From positions 1-64,000 of the forward strand of contig JAIQGL010000012.1 in assembly GCA_020072585.1 (NCBI GenBank): DNA of 64,000 nt, written 5' to 3'. The DNA comes from Terriglobia bacterium. GTDB taxonomy: Bacteria; Acidobacteriota; Terriglobia; Terriglobales; Acidobacteriaceae. How positions within the stretch are numbered: position 1 is the stretch's first letter; each line of letters opens with the position of its first letter. A program made the position numbers and the translations under genes. Below are positions 54,062 through 63,282 of this stretch, one piece after another. The notes beneath the pieces are model-generated. The model had not been told where the DNA came from, did not search any database, and was given only the letters and a program-made list of their open reading frames with translations.

Positions 54062-56821
54062 ATGTCCCAGATAAAAACGAAGCCAATAGTTTCTATTCGT
54101 CACAAAACGAAGCGGGTTAACATTCCGACGGAGGAACTCCGCGACTTTGTGGCCGATCAGGAAAAGACCCCAGTGGGGGTTCCATATCCACGCGATCCTT
54201 CACTCGATCCTCAGTTGGTGTGGAAAGGTAAGGACGAGCAGGATTCGAAACCGCTTCAAGTCCCCGCCGTTCCAATTTATATTCAAGAAAAGATCCATCC
54301 GCAGGCGGTCGTTGAAGATCTGCTGAGCTGCGGCAAAGAACATAGTCAGCCTCAGATGCAGCTTTACGCTGACTTTAACGGTCTTCCCGAAGAATTTGAA
54401 AAACGGGTCGATTTCTATCATTGGAACCAGAACTGGTCGAATCGCATGATCCTAGGCGATTCTCTAATGGTAATGACTTCTCTTGCTGACAAAGAGGGCC
54501 TTAAGGGGAAAGTCCAAATGATTTACTTCGATCCTCCTTACGGCATTAAGTTTGGTTCTAACTGGCAGGTAAGCACACGCAAACGAGAAGTAAAAGACAA
54601 AGCGGAAGACGCCACACGCCAACCGGAGCAAATTCGAGCTTTCCGGGATACCTGGAAGCTCGGAATTCATTCCTATCTCGCATATTTGCGGGATCGGTTG
54701 GTCGTAGCTCGAGACCTGCTTACCGAAACCGGCAGCATCTTCGTCCAGATCGGTGACGAGAATATACACCTTGTGAGGTGCCTCCTCGACGAGGTATTTG
54801 GAAGCAATAACTTCGTTGCAAATATCGCCTTCAAGAAAAAGAAGATGCCTCTCGGCGAAACCTACATCTTCACGATGTGCGACTACCTTGTCTGGTATGG
54901 CAAGGATGCCACAAGAACCAAATTTAAGAAGCTTTTCAGTGTTCGAAACGACTCTGAGGAGGGAGATTACGGCTATATCGAGACAGCCGCAGGCGAGTGC
55001 CTGTCGCGCGCCAAAGCAACGGATATCACGCCCGATTCAGGCGCAAAGCTTTTTCAGTCAATGGATTTGCGCTCCTCGGGGCGTACGGAATCCTGCGTTT
55101 TCGATTTCGAGTTTGCAGGTCAAAGATTCTCCCCCTCAGCTGGCAAGAGCTGGAAAACAAATCGAAATGGGATGCAAAAGCTCCTGCTGGCTGGCCGATT
55201 GTTTTTCCCTGGCGATTCGCTTCGGTACAAGTTGTATTTTGATGATTATCCCGTTCAAGAAATTAGCCATATGTGGATGGACACCCAAGGCGCTACCGAC
55301 AAGGAATATGTCGTCCAAACCAGTACGAAGGTTGTCGAACGCTGTCTGCTAATGACTACAGAGGCAGGCGATCTTGTTTTTGACCCCACCTGTGGCAGCG
55401 GAACAACTGCGTACGTTGCCGAGCACTGGGGACGCCGTTGGATTACCACTGACACAAGCCGAGTGGCTTTGGCGCTTGCTCGTACCCGTCTGATGTCCAG
55501 CCGCTTTCCCTACTACATTCTTTCCGACTCGCCTGAGGGTGTGCAGAAAGAATCTGAGATTACCAACGTCTTCCGATCTGACGCGAAGACGCAAGGGGAC
55601 GTGACCAAGGGTTTCGTTTACAAACGAGTTCCTCACGTCACCCTCAAGTCTATTGCCAACAATGAAGAGATTGATGCCATTCATACCCAGTGGCAGGACA
55701 AGCTGGAGCCCATTCGCGCCGAACTGAACAAGCAGCTCAAACAAAAATGGGAAGACTGGCAGATACCTCGCGAATCCGAGGCAAACTGGCCTGCCAAAGC
55801 AAAGGAAATACACCACCAGTGGTGGTCTTTGCGCGTCGAACGCCAAAATGAAATTGATGCCTCCATCGCATCGCACGCCGATACCGAGCAGCTTTACGAC
55901 CAACCTTACGAAGACAACTCACGGATTCGAGTGACCGGACCTTTCACCGTAGAGAGCCTCTCTCCCCATCGTGTCATCGCCGCCGAGGAAGATGAGCCGA
56001 GCTCAGCGGCCGAGGCCAGTACCGAGTCTTCCGCCAACTTCGCTCAGACCATCCTTGAAAACCTGCGCAAGGCTGGAGTGCAGAACACAATCAAGAACGA
56101 ACGCCTCAAATTTGAGCGCCTTGACCCGTATGCGGGCATCTACCTAAATGCAGCCGGCGAATACATGGAAGGAAATAAAACGAAGCGGGTCGCCGTCTGC
56201 CTGGGGCCGGAGTATGGCACCGTGGGACCCGACTTGGTGAAGGAAGCAGCCAAAGAAGCCGTGCAGGGCCTGGGCTTTGATCTGCTCATTGTCTGCGGGT
56301 TCGCGTTTGATCCGCACGTCGGCGAAGAGGTCAAACGCTACGGCAAACTCGTGATTCTGCCCACGCGCATGAACAATGACCTCGCCATGGGCGATGAATT
56401 GCTGAAGAAGACCGGTGCAGGGAATCTCTTTATGGTCTTTGGCGAGCCTGATATCAACATCGACAAGCAGAAAGACGGCACGCTCACGGTAACAGTCAAA
56501 GGCGTGGACGTTTACGACCCCACCACCGGCCAGATTCGCAACAGCAGCACTGACGACATCGCCTGCTGGTTCATCGATACCGATTACAACGGCGAAAGCT
56601 TCTTTGTCCGCCACGCCTATTTCACCGGTGCAGACGAACCCTACGAGAAGCTCAAGAAGGCATTGCGCGCCGAAATCGACGAGGCCGCATGGGCATCGAT
56701 CTACTCAACCGTAAGCCGCCCATTCCTGCGCCCCCAACCCCGCGACAAGAAACCTCCGCAGATTGCCGTGAAGGTTATCAACCATTACGGTGACGAGGTT
56801 ATGAAGGTGTTCAAAGTCTGA
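54062..56821 (+). CDS. mod: Type III adenine-N6 DNA methyltransferase Mod subunit
   Basis: A 919-residue beta-class N6-adenine methyltransferase: motif IV DPPY at D157 (MIYFDPPYGIKFGSNW) precedes motif I FDPTCGSGTT at 440-449, the beta-class order. The region between would hold target recognition. After about residue 560 there is a long extra part (helical, with KQLKQKWEDWQI, and a Rossmann-like KLVILPTRMNNDLAMG) beyond normal Mod length (about 600-700). It modifies the recognition site and guides Res. Confidence 0.92.
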   Translation: MSQIKTKPIVSIRHKTKRVNIPTEELRDFVADQEKTPVGVPYPRDPSLDPQLVWKGKDEQDSKPLQVPAVPIYIQEKIHPQAVVEDLLSCGKEHSQPQMQLYADFNGLPEEFEKRVDFYHWNQNWSNRMILGDSLMVMTSLADKEGLKGKVQMIYFDPPYGIKFGSNWQVSTRKREVKDKAEDATRQPEQIRAFRDTWKLGIHSYLAYLRDRLVVARDLLTETGSIFVQIGDENIHLVRCLLDEVFGSNNFVANIAFKKKKMPLGETYIFTMCDYLVWYGKDATRTKFKKLFSVRNDSEEGDYGYIETAAGECLSRAKATDITPDSGAKLFQSMDLRSSGRTESCVFDFEFAGQRFSPSAGKSWKTNRNGMQKLLLAGRLFFPGDSLRYKLYFDDYPVQEISHMWMDTQGATDKEYVVQTSTKVVERCLLMTTEAGDLVFDPTCGSGTTAYVAEHWGRRWITTDTSRVALALARTRLMSSRFPYYILSDSPEGVQKESEITNVFRSDAKTQGDVTKGFVYKRVPHVTLKSIANNEEIDAIHTQWQDKLEPIRAELNKQLKQKWEDWQIPRESEANWPAKAKEIHHQWWSLRVERQNEIDASIASHADTEQLYDQPYEDNSRIRVTGPFTVESLSPHRVIAAEEDEPSSAAEASTESSANFAQTILENLRKAGVQNTIKNERLKFERLDPYAGIYLNAAGEYMEGNKTKRVAVCLGPEYGTVGPDLVKEAAKEAVQGLGFDLLIVCGFAFDPHVGEEVKRYGKLVILPTRMNNDLAMGDELLKKTGAGNLFMVFGEPDINIDKQKDGTLTVTVKGVDVYDPTTGQIRNSSTDDIACWFIDTDYNGESFFVRHAYFTGADEPYEKLKKALRAEIDEAAWASIYSTVSRPFLRPQPRDKKPPQIAVKVINHYGDEVMKVFKV

Positions 56822-56853
56822 TCTTCTAGCGCGCTCCGCTTCGCTGCGCGCAT

Positions 56854-56871
56854 GCCGCAGGCGCGAGGAAG
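56854..56871 (-). repeat. Right copy of 18-bp inverted repeat bracketing the R-M operon
   Basis: GCCGCAGGCGCGAGGAAG is the reverse complement of 50401-50418. It lies 33 bases after the mod stop and next to a GCGCGC-rich hairpin (56830-56851). Confidence 0.7.
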
Positions 56872-56908
56872 AACCTTTTTCGTTCCCGCGTGGTTAAATA
56901 GCTTCTTC

Positions 56909-58582
56909 ATGAAATTCTGCTCTCAACTCGTTATTGTCTTATTTCTCGCCATACCTCTTTTCGCCCAATCCGCTCCGCCCCGCATCTTCTTCTCCGATCT
57001 TGAGAGCGGCCCCAACATTGGCGGACAGAACAATCGCGGCGTCTGGGTGACGATCTGGGGCAAGGGATTTGGCGCGGCGCGGGGCAACTCGACCGTTACG
57101 GTCGGAGGGGGCGCGGCGGCGGATTATCCCATCTGGACGGACACGAAGATCACCTTCCAGCTTGGGCCGGCGGCGAAGACCGGCGAGATCGTTGTGCATG
57201 TAAAAGGGAAAGATGCAAGCGCAGCCAGTAATGGACTGCCGTTTGTTGTCCGCGCGGGAAAGATCTTCTTTGTCGCCGTGAATGGCAGTGACCACCGCCG
57301 CGGAAGCCTTGACTTCCCGTGGCGGACGATCATCCATGCGAAAAACAAGCTGTCCGCCGGGGATGTGGCTTATATAAAAGACGGGGTCGCACAAACTTCT
57401 GAAGACAGCTTTACCGCGAACGTGAGCATGGACCGCGATGGCGGCAACAATTCCGGCAAGCCCGATGCGCCGAAAGCGCTGGTGGCGTATCCGGGAGCGC
57501 GGGTCACGATTGGCAAAGCGCACGGATTGGAGTTCGGCATGCGCACGCCGAACATACCGGCGCGCGAAGACTGGTGGGTGATTTCACAGCTGCATATTAT
57601 CGGCGGCACGCAGGCGATTGAAATCAGCGGAACGGGCTGGAAGATTGTGGGGAATGACATTGAATGTCCCGGTGCGGATGGGCAGGTAGGTTGTGTTGAA
57701 ACCAGCGGGGCCAGCCGGATCAAATTTTACGGGAACGAAGTGCATAATGCGGGCACGCCGCCAACATCGTCAAAGTATTATCACGCGGTTTATTTCAGCA
57801 CGGAATCCAACCACATTGATGTGGGATGGAACCATATCCACGACAATTTCACGTGCCGCGCGATCCAGTTCCATTCGTCGCCGCTATGCAATCCGGGTTG
57901 CGGCGCCAGTGACGAGACTGGCCACAACCAATTCGATTTGCATGTGCATGACAATTTGATTCATGGCGACAACTGTAACGGGATAAATTTCGCCACGGTG
58001 GATCCCGCAAAGGGCGTGGTGGAGGCCTATAACAATGTGATTTATCACGTGGGACTGATGGACCCGAAGGGTGAAGGCGGCGCGTTCTCCTGCATCTACG
58101 TGGCGGGGATCACGAACCACGGCCGCGCGGGGACGGGCACGGTGGAGGTCTTTAACAACACGCTCTTTGACTGCGGCGCCAATCGCTCCAGAAACTCTGA
58201 TGGCTCACGTGGGGCATTCAGCGTGGGAGGCGGACCGGCGCAGCTGACGATGCGGCTGCGCAACAACATTGTGTACCAGCTGCCGGGGGAGATTTATATC
58301 GATGGCGTGAAGGGGCAGATCAGCGGCGAGAAGAATCTCTGGTTCGGCGCAGGAAACGGACCGGCTGAAACGCAGGGCAACATCAATGCCGATCCTCAGT
58401 TTGTGAATCTTGCCGGCTTTGATTTCCATCTTCGCGGCACAAGCCCAGCGCGCGAGGCCGGTACGGCGGCTTTGCCCAGCAATCCATTTGTTTTTGGCAG
58501 CGCACAAGCAAGGGACAAAGATGGCGTGTTGCGTCCGCAGGGCAAAGCGTCTGCGCTGGGAGCGTATGAAGTTCCGCGATAG
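56909..58582 (+). CDS. Secreted IPT/TIG and right-handed beta-helix protein
   Basis: A 557-residue protein from ATG 56909 with a signal peptide ending LFAQS. An IPT/TIG-like domain (about 25-115: GVWVTIWGKGFGAARGNSTV) precedes a right-handed parallel beta-helix (about 120-540) with repeated GNxxHxxG/NxVY turns (WKIVGNDIE; NLIHGDNCNG; YNNVIYHVG; FNNTLFDCG). Similar proteins include pectate-lyase-like and sugar-binding surface proteins. No catalytic residues assigned. Confidence 0.85.
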   Translation: MKFCSQLVIVLFLAIPLFAQSAPPRIFFSDLESGPNIGGQNNRGVWVTIWGKGFGAARGNSTVTVGGGAAADYPIWTDTKITFQLGPAAKTGEIVVHVKGKDASAASNGLPFVVRAGKIFFVAVNGSDHRRGSLDFPWRTIIHAKNKLSAGDVAYIKDGVAQTSEDSFTANVSMDRDGGNNSGKPDAPKALVAYPGARVTIGKAHGLEFGMRTPNIPAREDWWVISQLHIIGGTQAIEISGTGWKIVGNDIECPGADGQVGCVETSGASRIKFYGNEVHNAGTPPTSSKYYHAVYFSTESNHIDVGWNHIHDNFTCRAIQFHSSPLCNPGCGASDETGHNQFDLHVHDNLIHGDNCNGINFATVDPAKGVVEAYNNVIYHVGLMDPKGEGGAFSCIYVAGITNHGRAGTGTVEVFNNTLFDCGANRSRNSDGSRGAFSVGGGPAQLTMRLRNNIVYQLPGEIYIDGVKGQISGEKNLWFGAGNGPAETQGNINADPQFVNLAGFDFHLRGTSPAREAGTAALPSNPFVFGSAQARDKDGVLRPQGKASALGAYEVPR

Positions 58583-58683
58583 GGCTGCGAATTACAGATC
58601 GCGATCAGATGCATGAGAGCGATAAACTTGAGCTGCACAAATCAGCAGCAGCTCCGTTCTTGAAAGTGGAAGGAGACCGAACG

Positions 58684-59988
58684 ATGCATCTGGCTGCCCG
58701 TGGCTTCGAAACAACCGGCTTCAAAACGACCGGCTCTAAACCAACCGGCTTTAAAACGGCGTGCTTCAGAATGACGGCGCTGGCATTGCTTACGCTTTCG
58801 GCACTGGCCACATTTGCACAATCGCCTGCGCCCGCGGCCACGCCGGCACAAACCGCGGACACCAACCTGAATGATCCTGATCGGCAGGAAGCGATGCGCG
58901 TGTACCAGGAGCACAAACTGCCTGAAGCGGCCGAGCTATGGGAAAAAGTGCTGGTGAAGTATCCAGGAGATGTTGGCGCTCATGAAGCGCTGGGTGCATC
59001 ACTGCTGAGCCGGGCTGACACGCAGGCCGATCCGGAAAAGAGAAAGGCTGACCGCAAGCGCGCAAGAGCTGAATTGCTGCGCGCCCAGGAGCTGGGCGAC
59101 CACTCCGATTTATGCAAAGTCCTGCTGGCGGGCATTCCAGAGGATGGCAGCGATCCTGCATTTTCCAACGACAAAGAAGTACAGGCGGCCATGGCCCGCG
59201 GAGAAGCGGCCTTCGCCAAGGCGGAGTGGGATGAGGCGATCAAACAGTACTCCCGCGCATTTGAACTTGATCCCAGGCTGTATCTGGCCGCGGTGGACAT
59301 TGGCGACACATATTTTCGCCTGAAAAAAATGGACGCGGCAGGAGAGTGGTTTGCTAAGGCCATCCAAATTGCACCCAATGAGGAAATGGCGTACCGCTAC
59401 TGGGCTGACGCGCTGATGGCAGACGGAAAAATGAAAGAGGCCCGTGAAAAATTCATTCAGGGGCTGGTGGCGTTTCCCTATGCAAAGACCTCATGGGGCG
59501 GGCTCAATGGCTGGCTCACTCGCAATCATCTGGCCTATAACAGAATTTCCATTCAGGTGCCTCAAGGCCCCACCACGGGCCCCAAGGGAGAAACGAATAT
59601 CACCATCGATGCCGCAGGTCTGGGAAAGAATGATGGCGGTGAAGCCTGGCTGGTGTATTCCATGCAGAGGGCCCTTTGGAAGAATGAAAAATTCGCCAAA
59701 GAGTTTCCTGGCGAAAAAACCTACCGGCATACGTTGAAGGAAGAGGTCGACGCACTGTCTCTGGCGGCAAAGGTTTTTGCTGAAAACCAGCGGCGGAAAA
59801 AAAACGGGAACCCTGATCCGTCCCTGGTTATGCTGGCGAAGCTACAGGCTGACGGGATGCTGGAGCCATACATTCTGCTGGTGCGTCCGGACAACGATAT
59901 TGCCCGTGACTATTCTGCGTATTTAGCCGCGCATCGAGACAAGCTGATTCAGTTTGTGGATAAATACGTTGTGCCGCCAGCGCCGTGA
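58684..59988 (+). CDS. TPR-containing secreted protein
   Basis: A 434-residue protein from ATG 58684, preceded by GGAAGGAG. The N-terminus holds five tandem pentapeptides (TTGFK type), then a signal-like segment (about residues 30-47: MTALALLTLSALATFAQ). After that come TPR repeats (about 70-260: EAAELWEKVLVKYPGDVGAH; EAAFAKAEWDEAIKQYSRAF; AGEWFAKAIQIAPNEEM). ATG 58771 would give a normal signal peptide and is a serious alternative start. A role in protein-protein scaffolding is likely. Confidence 0.8.
   Translation: MHLAARGFETTGFKTTGSKPTGFKTACFRMTALALLTLSALATFAQSPAPAATPAQTADTNLNDPDRQEAMRVYQEHKLPEAAELWEKVLVKYPGDVGAHEALGASLLSRADTQADPEKRKADRKRARAELLRAQELGDHSDLCKVLLAGIPEDGSDPAFSNDKEVQAAMARGEAAFAKAEWDEAIKQYSRAFELDPRLYLAAVDIGDTYFRLKKMDAAGEWFAKAIQIAPNEEMAYRYWADALMADGKMKEAREKFIQGLVAFPYAKTSWGGLNGWLTRNHLAYNRISIQVPQGPTTGPKGETNITIDAAGLGKNDGGEAWLVYSMQRALWKNEKFAKEFPGEKTYRHTLKEEVDALSLAAKVFAENQRRKKNGNPDPSLVMLAKLQADGMLEPYILLVRPDNDIARDYSAYLAAHRDKLIQFVDKYVVPPAP
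58696..58770 (+). repeat. Five tandem 15-bp repeats
   Basis: Units of the type ACAACCGGCTTCAAA repeat at 58696, 58711, 58726, 58741 and 58756, with 9-14 of 15 bases conserved. In frame they encode [TAP][TR]G[FS][KE]. Confidence 0.8.
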
Positions 59989-60021
59989 GCGATATTGAGC
60001 GGGAAACTGAGGACCGCTGAA

Positions 60022-60420
60022 CTATTCTGTAGCGTTTCCTGCGGCCAGGCGCAACAAGCCGCGGAATTTTTCCGTCTGCTCTTTGTCGGCCGGAGCGTCC
60101 AGTAGAAATTCAATGCCGTAGTTATAGCCCCGGCGATGGCGCACTATACCGCGAGCGCGGACAGGTCCGCTGGCGAATGGAGGCGTAAATTCAATGGAAA
60201 CCTCGTCGCCGGTCTTGAGTTCCATTCCGGCAAAGACCAGGACGCCCCCTTCGCTCATATCGTTTCCCCGGCCACTCATAATCTTGGTTGTTCCGTCCTG
60301 GGTAAAAATGAGCCGGATAGGCAAATTCAACCGATACCGCTGCCAGCGGCGAAAAACCGCTCTTTCTTGTGGTGAGGATTTGCCGCCTGGAGTCGAACGT
60401 AAGCGCGCCTGCGTTGCCAT
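60022..60420 (-). CDS. PilZ-domain protein
   Basis: A 132-residue protein with a single PilZ domain. The c-di-GMP-binding signature is present: R-W-Q-R-Y-R (RxxxR type) near residues 25-30 and NDMSEGGVLV (DxSxxG type) near 53-62. It would sense cyclic di-GMP, in keeping with the exopolysaccharide genes to the right. It is convergent to the TPR gene. Confidence 0.88.
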   Translation of the reverse strand: MATQARLRSTPGGKSSPQERAVFRRWQRYRLNLPIRLIFTQDGTTKIMSGRGNDMSEGGVLVFAGMELKTGDEVSIEFTPPFASGPVRARGIVRHRRGYNYGIEFLLDAPADKEQTEKFRGLLRLAAGNATE

Positions 60421-60646
60421 GGCGTGATCATATCCGTAGAAATTCTTCCATTGAAGGTTACAGAAGTATCAAGCAAGTGTCCGGGGAGTTTCTGGATACC
60501 CAAAACAGGAAAAATCCTCATCGCTGTGGCTGACCGCTTGTTGAAGAATCAGGCGAGAATCCATGAAGTTTTTAAGAGAAAAATTAGAACAGTAACCATG
60601 AATTGGGCGGTGGAAATCCGCCTCAAAGACGATGATCCGCCACAGC

Positions 60647-60677
60647 AAAAAAAGGCTGGCGCAAAATGGCCAGCCTT
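60647..60677 (-). terminator. Terminator of the nucleotide-sugar dehydrogenase gene
   Basis: On the minus strand AAGGCTGGC, an 8-base loop, GCCAGCCTT and a run of T (A residues 60647-60653 on the + strand). It follows the gene's stop by about 28 bases. Confidence 0.92.
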
Positions 60678-60705
60678 CAATGAGCGAGCTAAAGGGCCCA
60701 AAACG

Positions 60706-62061
60706 TTAACAGCGGACGATCTTAGGACTCTGAATTCCTTTGGTCGCGTTGCGTGTATCCACTACCAGTTTTGCTTCCTTGACGATGCCGGCGTAATCAT
60801 ACGAAGAATGGTCGGTCACGATGATGACCGCGTCGTACTGCTGGAGATTATCAAGCGGAGTGTTCTTCATCTCCAGGTTGTACTTGCGGCCGCGCCCCAC
60901 ATACTCAAAGAACGGATCGTTGTAGCTGACCTTTGCGCCTTCCTTCTGCAAAAGCTCGATGATGGTTAGCGAAGGCGATTCGCGCAGATCGTCGATGTCT
61001 CTTTTGTACGCGACCCCAAGAATCAGCACGTTGGCGCCATTCAGGCTCTTGCGCTCGCGATTGAGCGCCGTCGCTGTTGAGGCAACCACGTGATATGGCA
61101 TATTGAGGTTGATTTCGCCCGCCAGCTCGATGAATCGCGTGTGGAAGTCGTACTCCTTGGCCTTCCATGAGAGATAGAAAGGATCAATGGGAATGCAGTG
61201 TCCGCCAAGGCCAGGTCCGGGATAGAACGGCTGGAAACCGAACGGCTTGGTTGACGCCGCGCCAATCACCTCCCAGATATCGATGCCCATGCGCAGACAG
61301 AGCAGCTTGAGCTCATTCACCAGAGCAATGTTCACGCAGCGATAGATGTTTTCCAGCAGCTTGGTCATTTCAGCTGCTGCCGGTGTTGAAACCGGGACCG
61401 TGCGATGAAAAATTGTGCCATACATCTGGCGGCCAAGTTCGGTAGCTTGCGGGTTCAGACCGCCCACCACCTTGGGAATATCGCAGCGTGCCACTGTGTC
61501 ATTGCCCGGATCTTCACGTTCTGGCGAGAATGCCACATAGAAAGACTGTTTCGGATCTTCATCGCCACGGGCTGCTTTCAGGCCGAGAGGGTTCTTCTCC
61601 AGGATTGGGATCAGCAGCTCTTCCGTTGTGCCGGGATATGTGGTGCTTTCCAGTACCACGAGCTGTCCCGGACGCAGATGTGGAGCGATCGCTTCGGCTG
61701 TGGCGGCAATAAAGCTCAGATCAGGCTCATGGTGATCATTCAAAGGCGTGGGGACACAGATAATGATTGCGTCCATATTTGCGATCTTTGAATAATCGGA
61801 GGTCGCTGTGAAGCCTTTGTTCTTGGCCGCCCGGATTTCTGTCTCCGGGATGCGCACAATGTAAGACCCGCCGCGATCAATTACATCAATTTTCTTCGCA
61901 TCAATGTCGAAGCCGGTGATGCTGAAATCCTGTTCGCTAAAGAGCAATACCAGCGGAAGGCCAACATAACCCAGGCCTATTACGCCAATCTGCGCAGTAC
62001 GGTTTTCCAGCTTGGTTGTGAGAGAGTCAGAGGGTGCAGATATATATTCCACGGTGCTCAT
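60706..62061 (-). CDS. UDP-sugar 6-dehydrogenase (WbpA/TviB type)
   Basis: A 451-residue nucleotide-sugar dehydrogenase: Rossmann GVIGLGYVGLPLVLLF, CVPTPLNDHHEPD, LESTTYPGTTEELL, SPEREDPGN, and the catalytic Cys in GPGLGGHCIPIDPFYL. SPERxDPG and the GHCIPIDP form suggest oxidation of UDP-N-acetylhexosamine to its uronic acid rather than UDP-glucose. It supplies sugars for exopolysaccharide or LPS. Start ATG 62061. Confidence 0.94.
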   Translation of the reverse strand: MSTVEYISAPSDSLTTKLENRTAQIGVIGLGYVGLPLVLLFSEQDFSITGFDIDAKKIDVIDRGGSYIVRIPETEIRAAKNKGFTATSDYSKIANMDAIIICVPTPLNDHHEPDLSFIAATAEAIAPHLRPGQLVVLESTTYPGTTEELLIPILEKNPLGLKAARGDEDPKQSFYVAFSPEREDPGNDTVARCDIPKVVGGLNPQATELGRQMYGTIFHRTVPVSTPAAAEMTKLLENIYRCVNIALVNELKLLCLRMGIDIWEVIGAASTKPFGFQPFYPGPGLGGHCIPIDPFYLSWKAKEYDFHTRFIELAGEINLNMPYHVVASTATALNRERKSLNGANVLILGVAYKRDIDDLRESPSLTIIELLQKEGAKVSYNDPFFEYVGRGRKYNLEMKNTPLDNLQQYDAVIIVTDHSSYDYAGIVKEAKLVVDTRNATKGIQSPKIVRC

Positions 62062-62268
62062 AACGCCTGTGATAAAGGCACTTCAGGTGCCAAAATTGAA
62101 CGGATGTGGCCAGATAGTCTAAATTAGCAAAGGTCTTTGTTATCTTGGGAGTAGCAGAACTTACGTTAGACGAACCATGGCTTGCCCGTCTGGGAGAGCG
62201 CAAAGTTTTGCATAGTTGTTCTGAAACGCTTGCAACTCTGGTTACACATTGAATATTTACACTTAATC

Positions 62269-62916
62269 ATGAGCAGTTCAATCCAATCCGTACCTGCTTT
62301 ACCCTCCGCAACCGAACACCGCTCACTTTTGCGGTCAAAGAAGAGGCTCGTTCTGTTAGGGCTGCTGGTTGTCTTTGTGTCCTTTGCCCGATTCGCAGGC
62401 CGCGTATTGGTAAGGGATCATCCGGAACGGTCTGATGTGATTGTGGTGCTTGCCGGTGACAGCCAGGATCAGCGTTACCGCCGTGGCATGGAGCTGCTGC
62501 GGGCTGGATACGGAAAGCATCTGTTTCTTGACGCATCGTCCGATTCCAATTACTTCGGCCATACGCCAGCCGAATACGCGGAAGCATTTCTCAAGCAGGA
62601 TGCCAAAGAGATGGCAGCGCTGGTCAGCGTTTGTCCTTTTGAAGAAGACTCCACGCTGACTGAAACTCGGTTTGTTGCCAGGTGTCTGGAGCCGCTCCAC
62701 CCTGCCAGCGTTCTCCTGGTTACTAGTGACTGGCATACGGCGCGGGCGCAGGCTATTTTTGCCAATCGCTTACCGCAGATCCATTGGTCGGTGGCGGCAG
62801 CTTTGGATGACCGTCTCTTTGGTGTGCATTGGTGGAGTCATCGGGAGTGGGCCAAGACAACGTTTCAGGAGTGGCTCAAGGTCATTTGGTGGAACACCAT
62901 TGACCGTTGGCGGTGA
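62269..62916 (+). CDS. YdcF/ElyC-like DUF218 membrane protein
   Basis: A 215-residue protein with one transmembrane helix (about residues 26-47) and a DUF218 domain: SDVIVVLAGDSQDQRYRRGM, ELLRAGYGKHLFLDA, SVLLVTSDWHTARAQAIF. The usual ExxST segment is replaced by FEEDSTLTETRF. Relatives act in envelope polysaccharide metabolism. ATG 62269 chosen over the longer frame at 62182. Divergent from the dehydrogenase gene. Confidence 0.85.
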   Translation: MSSSIQSVPALPSATEHRSLLRSKKRLVLLGLLVVFVSFARFAGRVLVRDHPERSDVIVVLAGDSQDQRYRRGMELLRAGYGKHLFLDASSDSNYFGHTPAEYAEAFLKQDAKEMAALVSVCPFEEDSTLTETRFVARCLEPLHPASVLLVTSDWHTARAQAIFANRLPQIHWSVAAALDDRLFGVHWWSHREWAKTTFQEWLKVIWWNTIDRWR

Positions 62917-63282
62917 GCAACCAAAGTTGATCTGCTTTCTCCTATCGTGAAAAGTATTGCACAATTCCTGCTATTGTGGTTCTAGATGTGTGTCTGTAGA
63001 TATTGATAAATATTAATTTAATGGCATTCGTTGGTGGTTGGAATGGCCCATATATTGCACTGATCAAACCAACTTTGCGGAAAAACCCCGTGCCACAGGG
63101 AAATTCCAGAATTACTGAATTACTTGAAGATTGATGTAACACCTCCCCATTTAACTTGGAGGCCGTTGAGGGGGATGCGAGATCCACGTTCCGGGTAAGC
63201 GTACCTGAGAGACCGGAAACATGTTTGCACGTGCGGTCTTTATGACCGTGAGGCGCACTATTCTGGCCCCTAGCAGGTATGG
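62917..63282. other. Intergenic region before the acyltransferase gene
   Basis: No gene is supported in 366 bases. The first part is AT-rich. CGGTCTTTATGACCG near 63234-63248 is a short hairpin 35 bases before the next start. Confidence 0.5.

Noticed and set aside
60424-60969. 181-residue plus-strand frame
   Set aside because: It runs through a terminator and into the antisense of the nucleotide-sugar dehydrogenase; no protein features.
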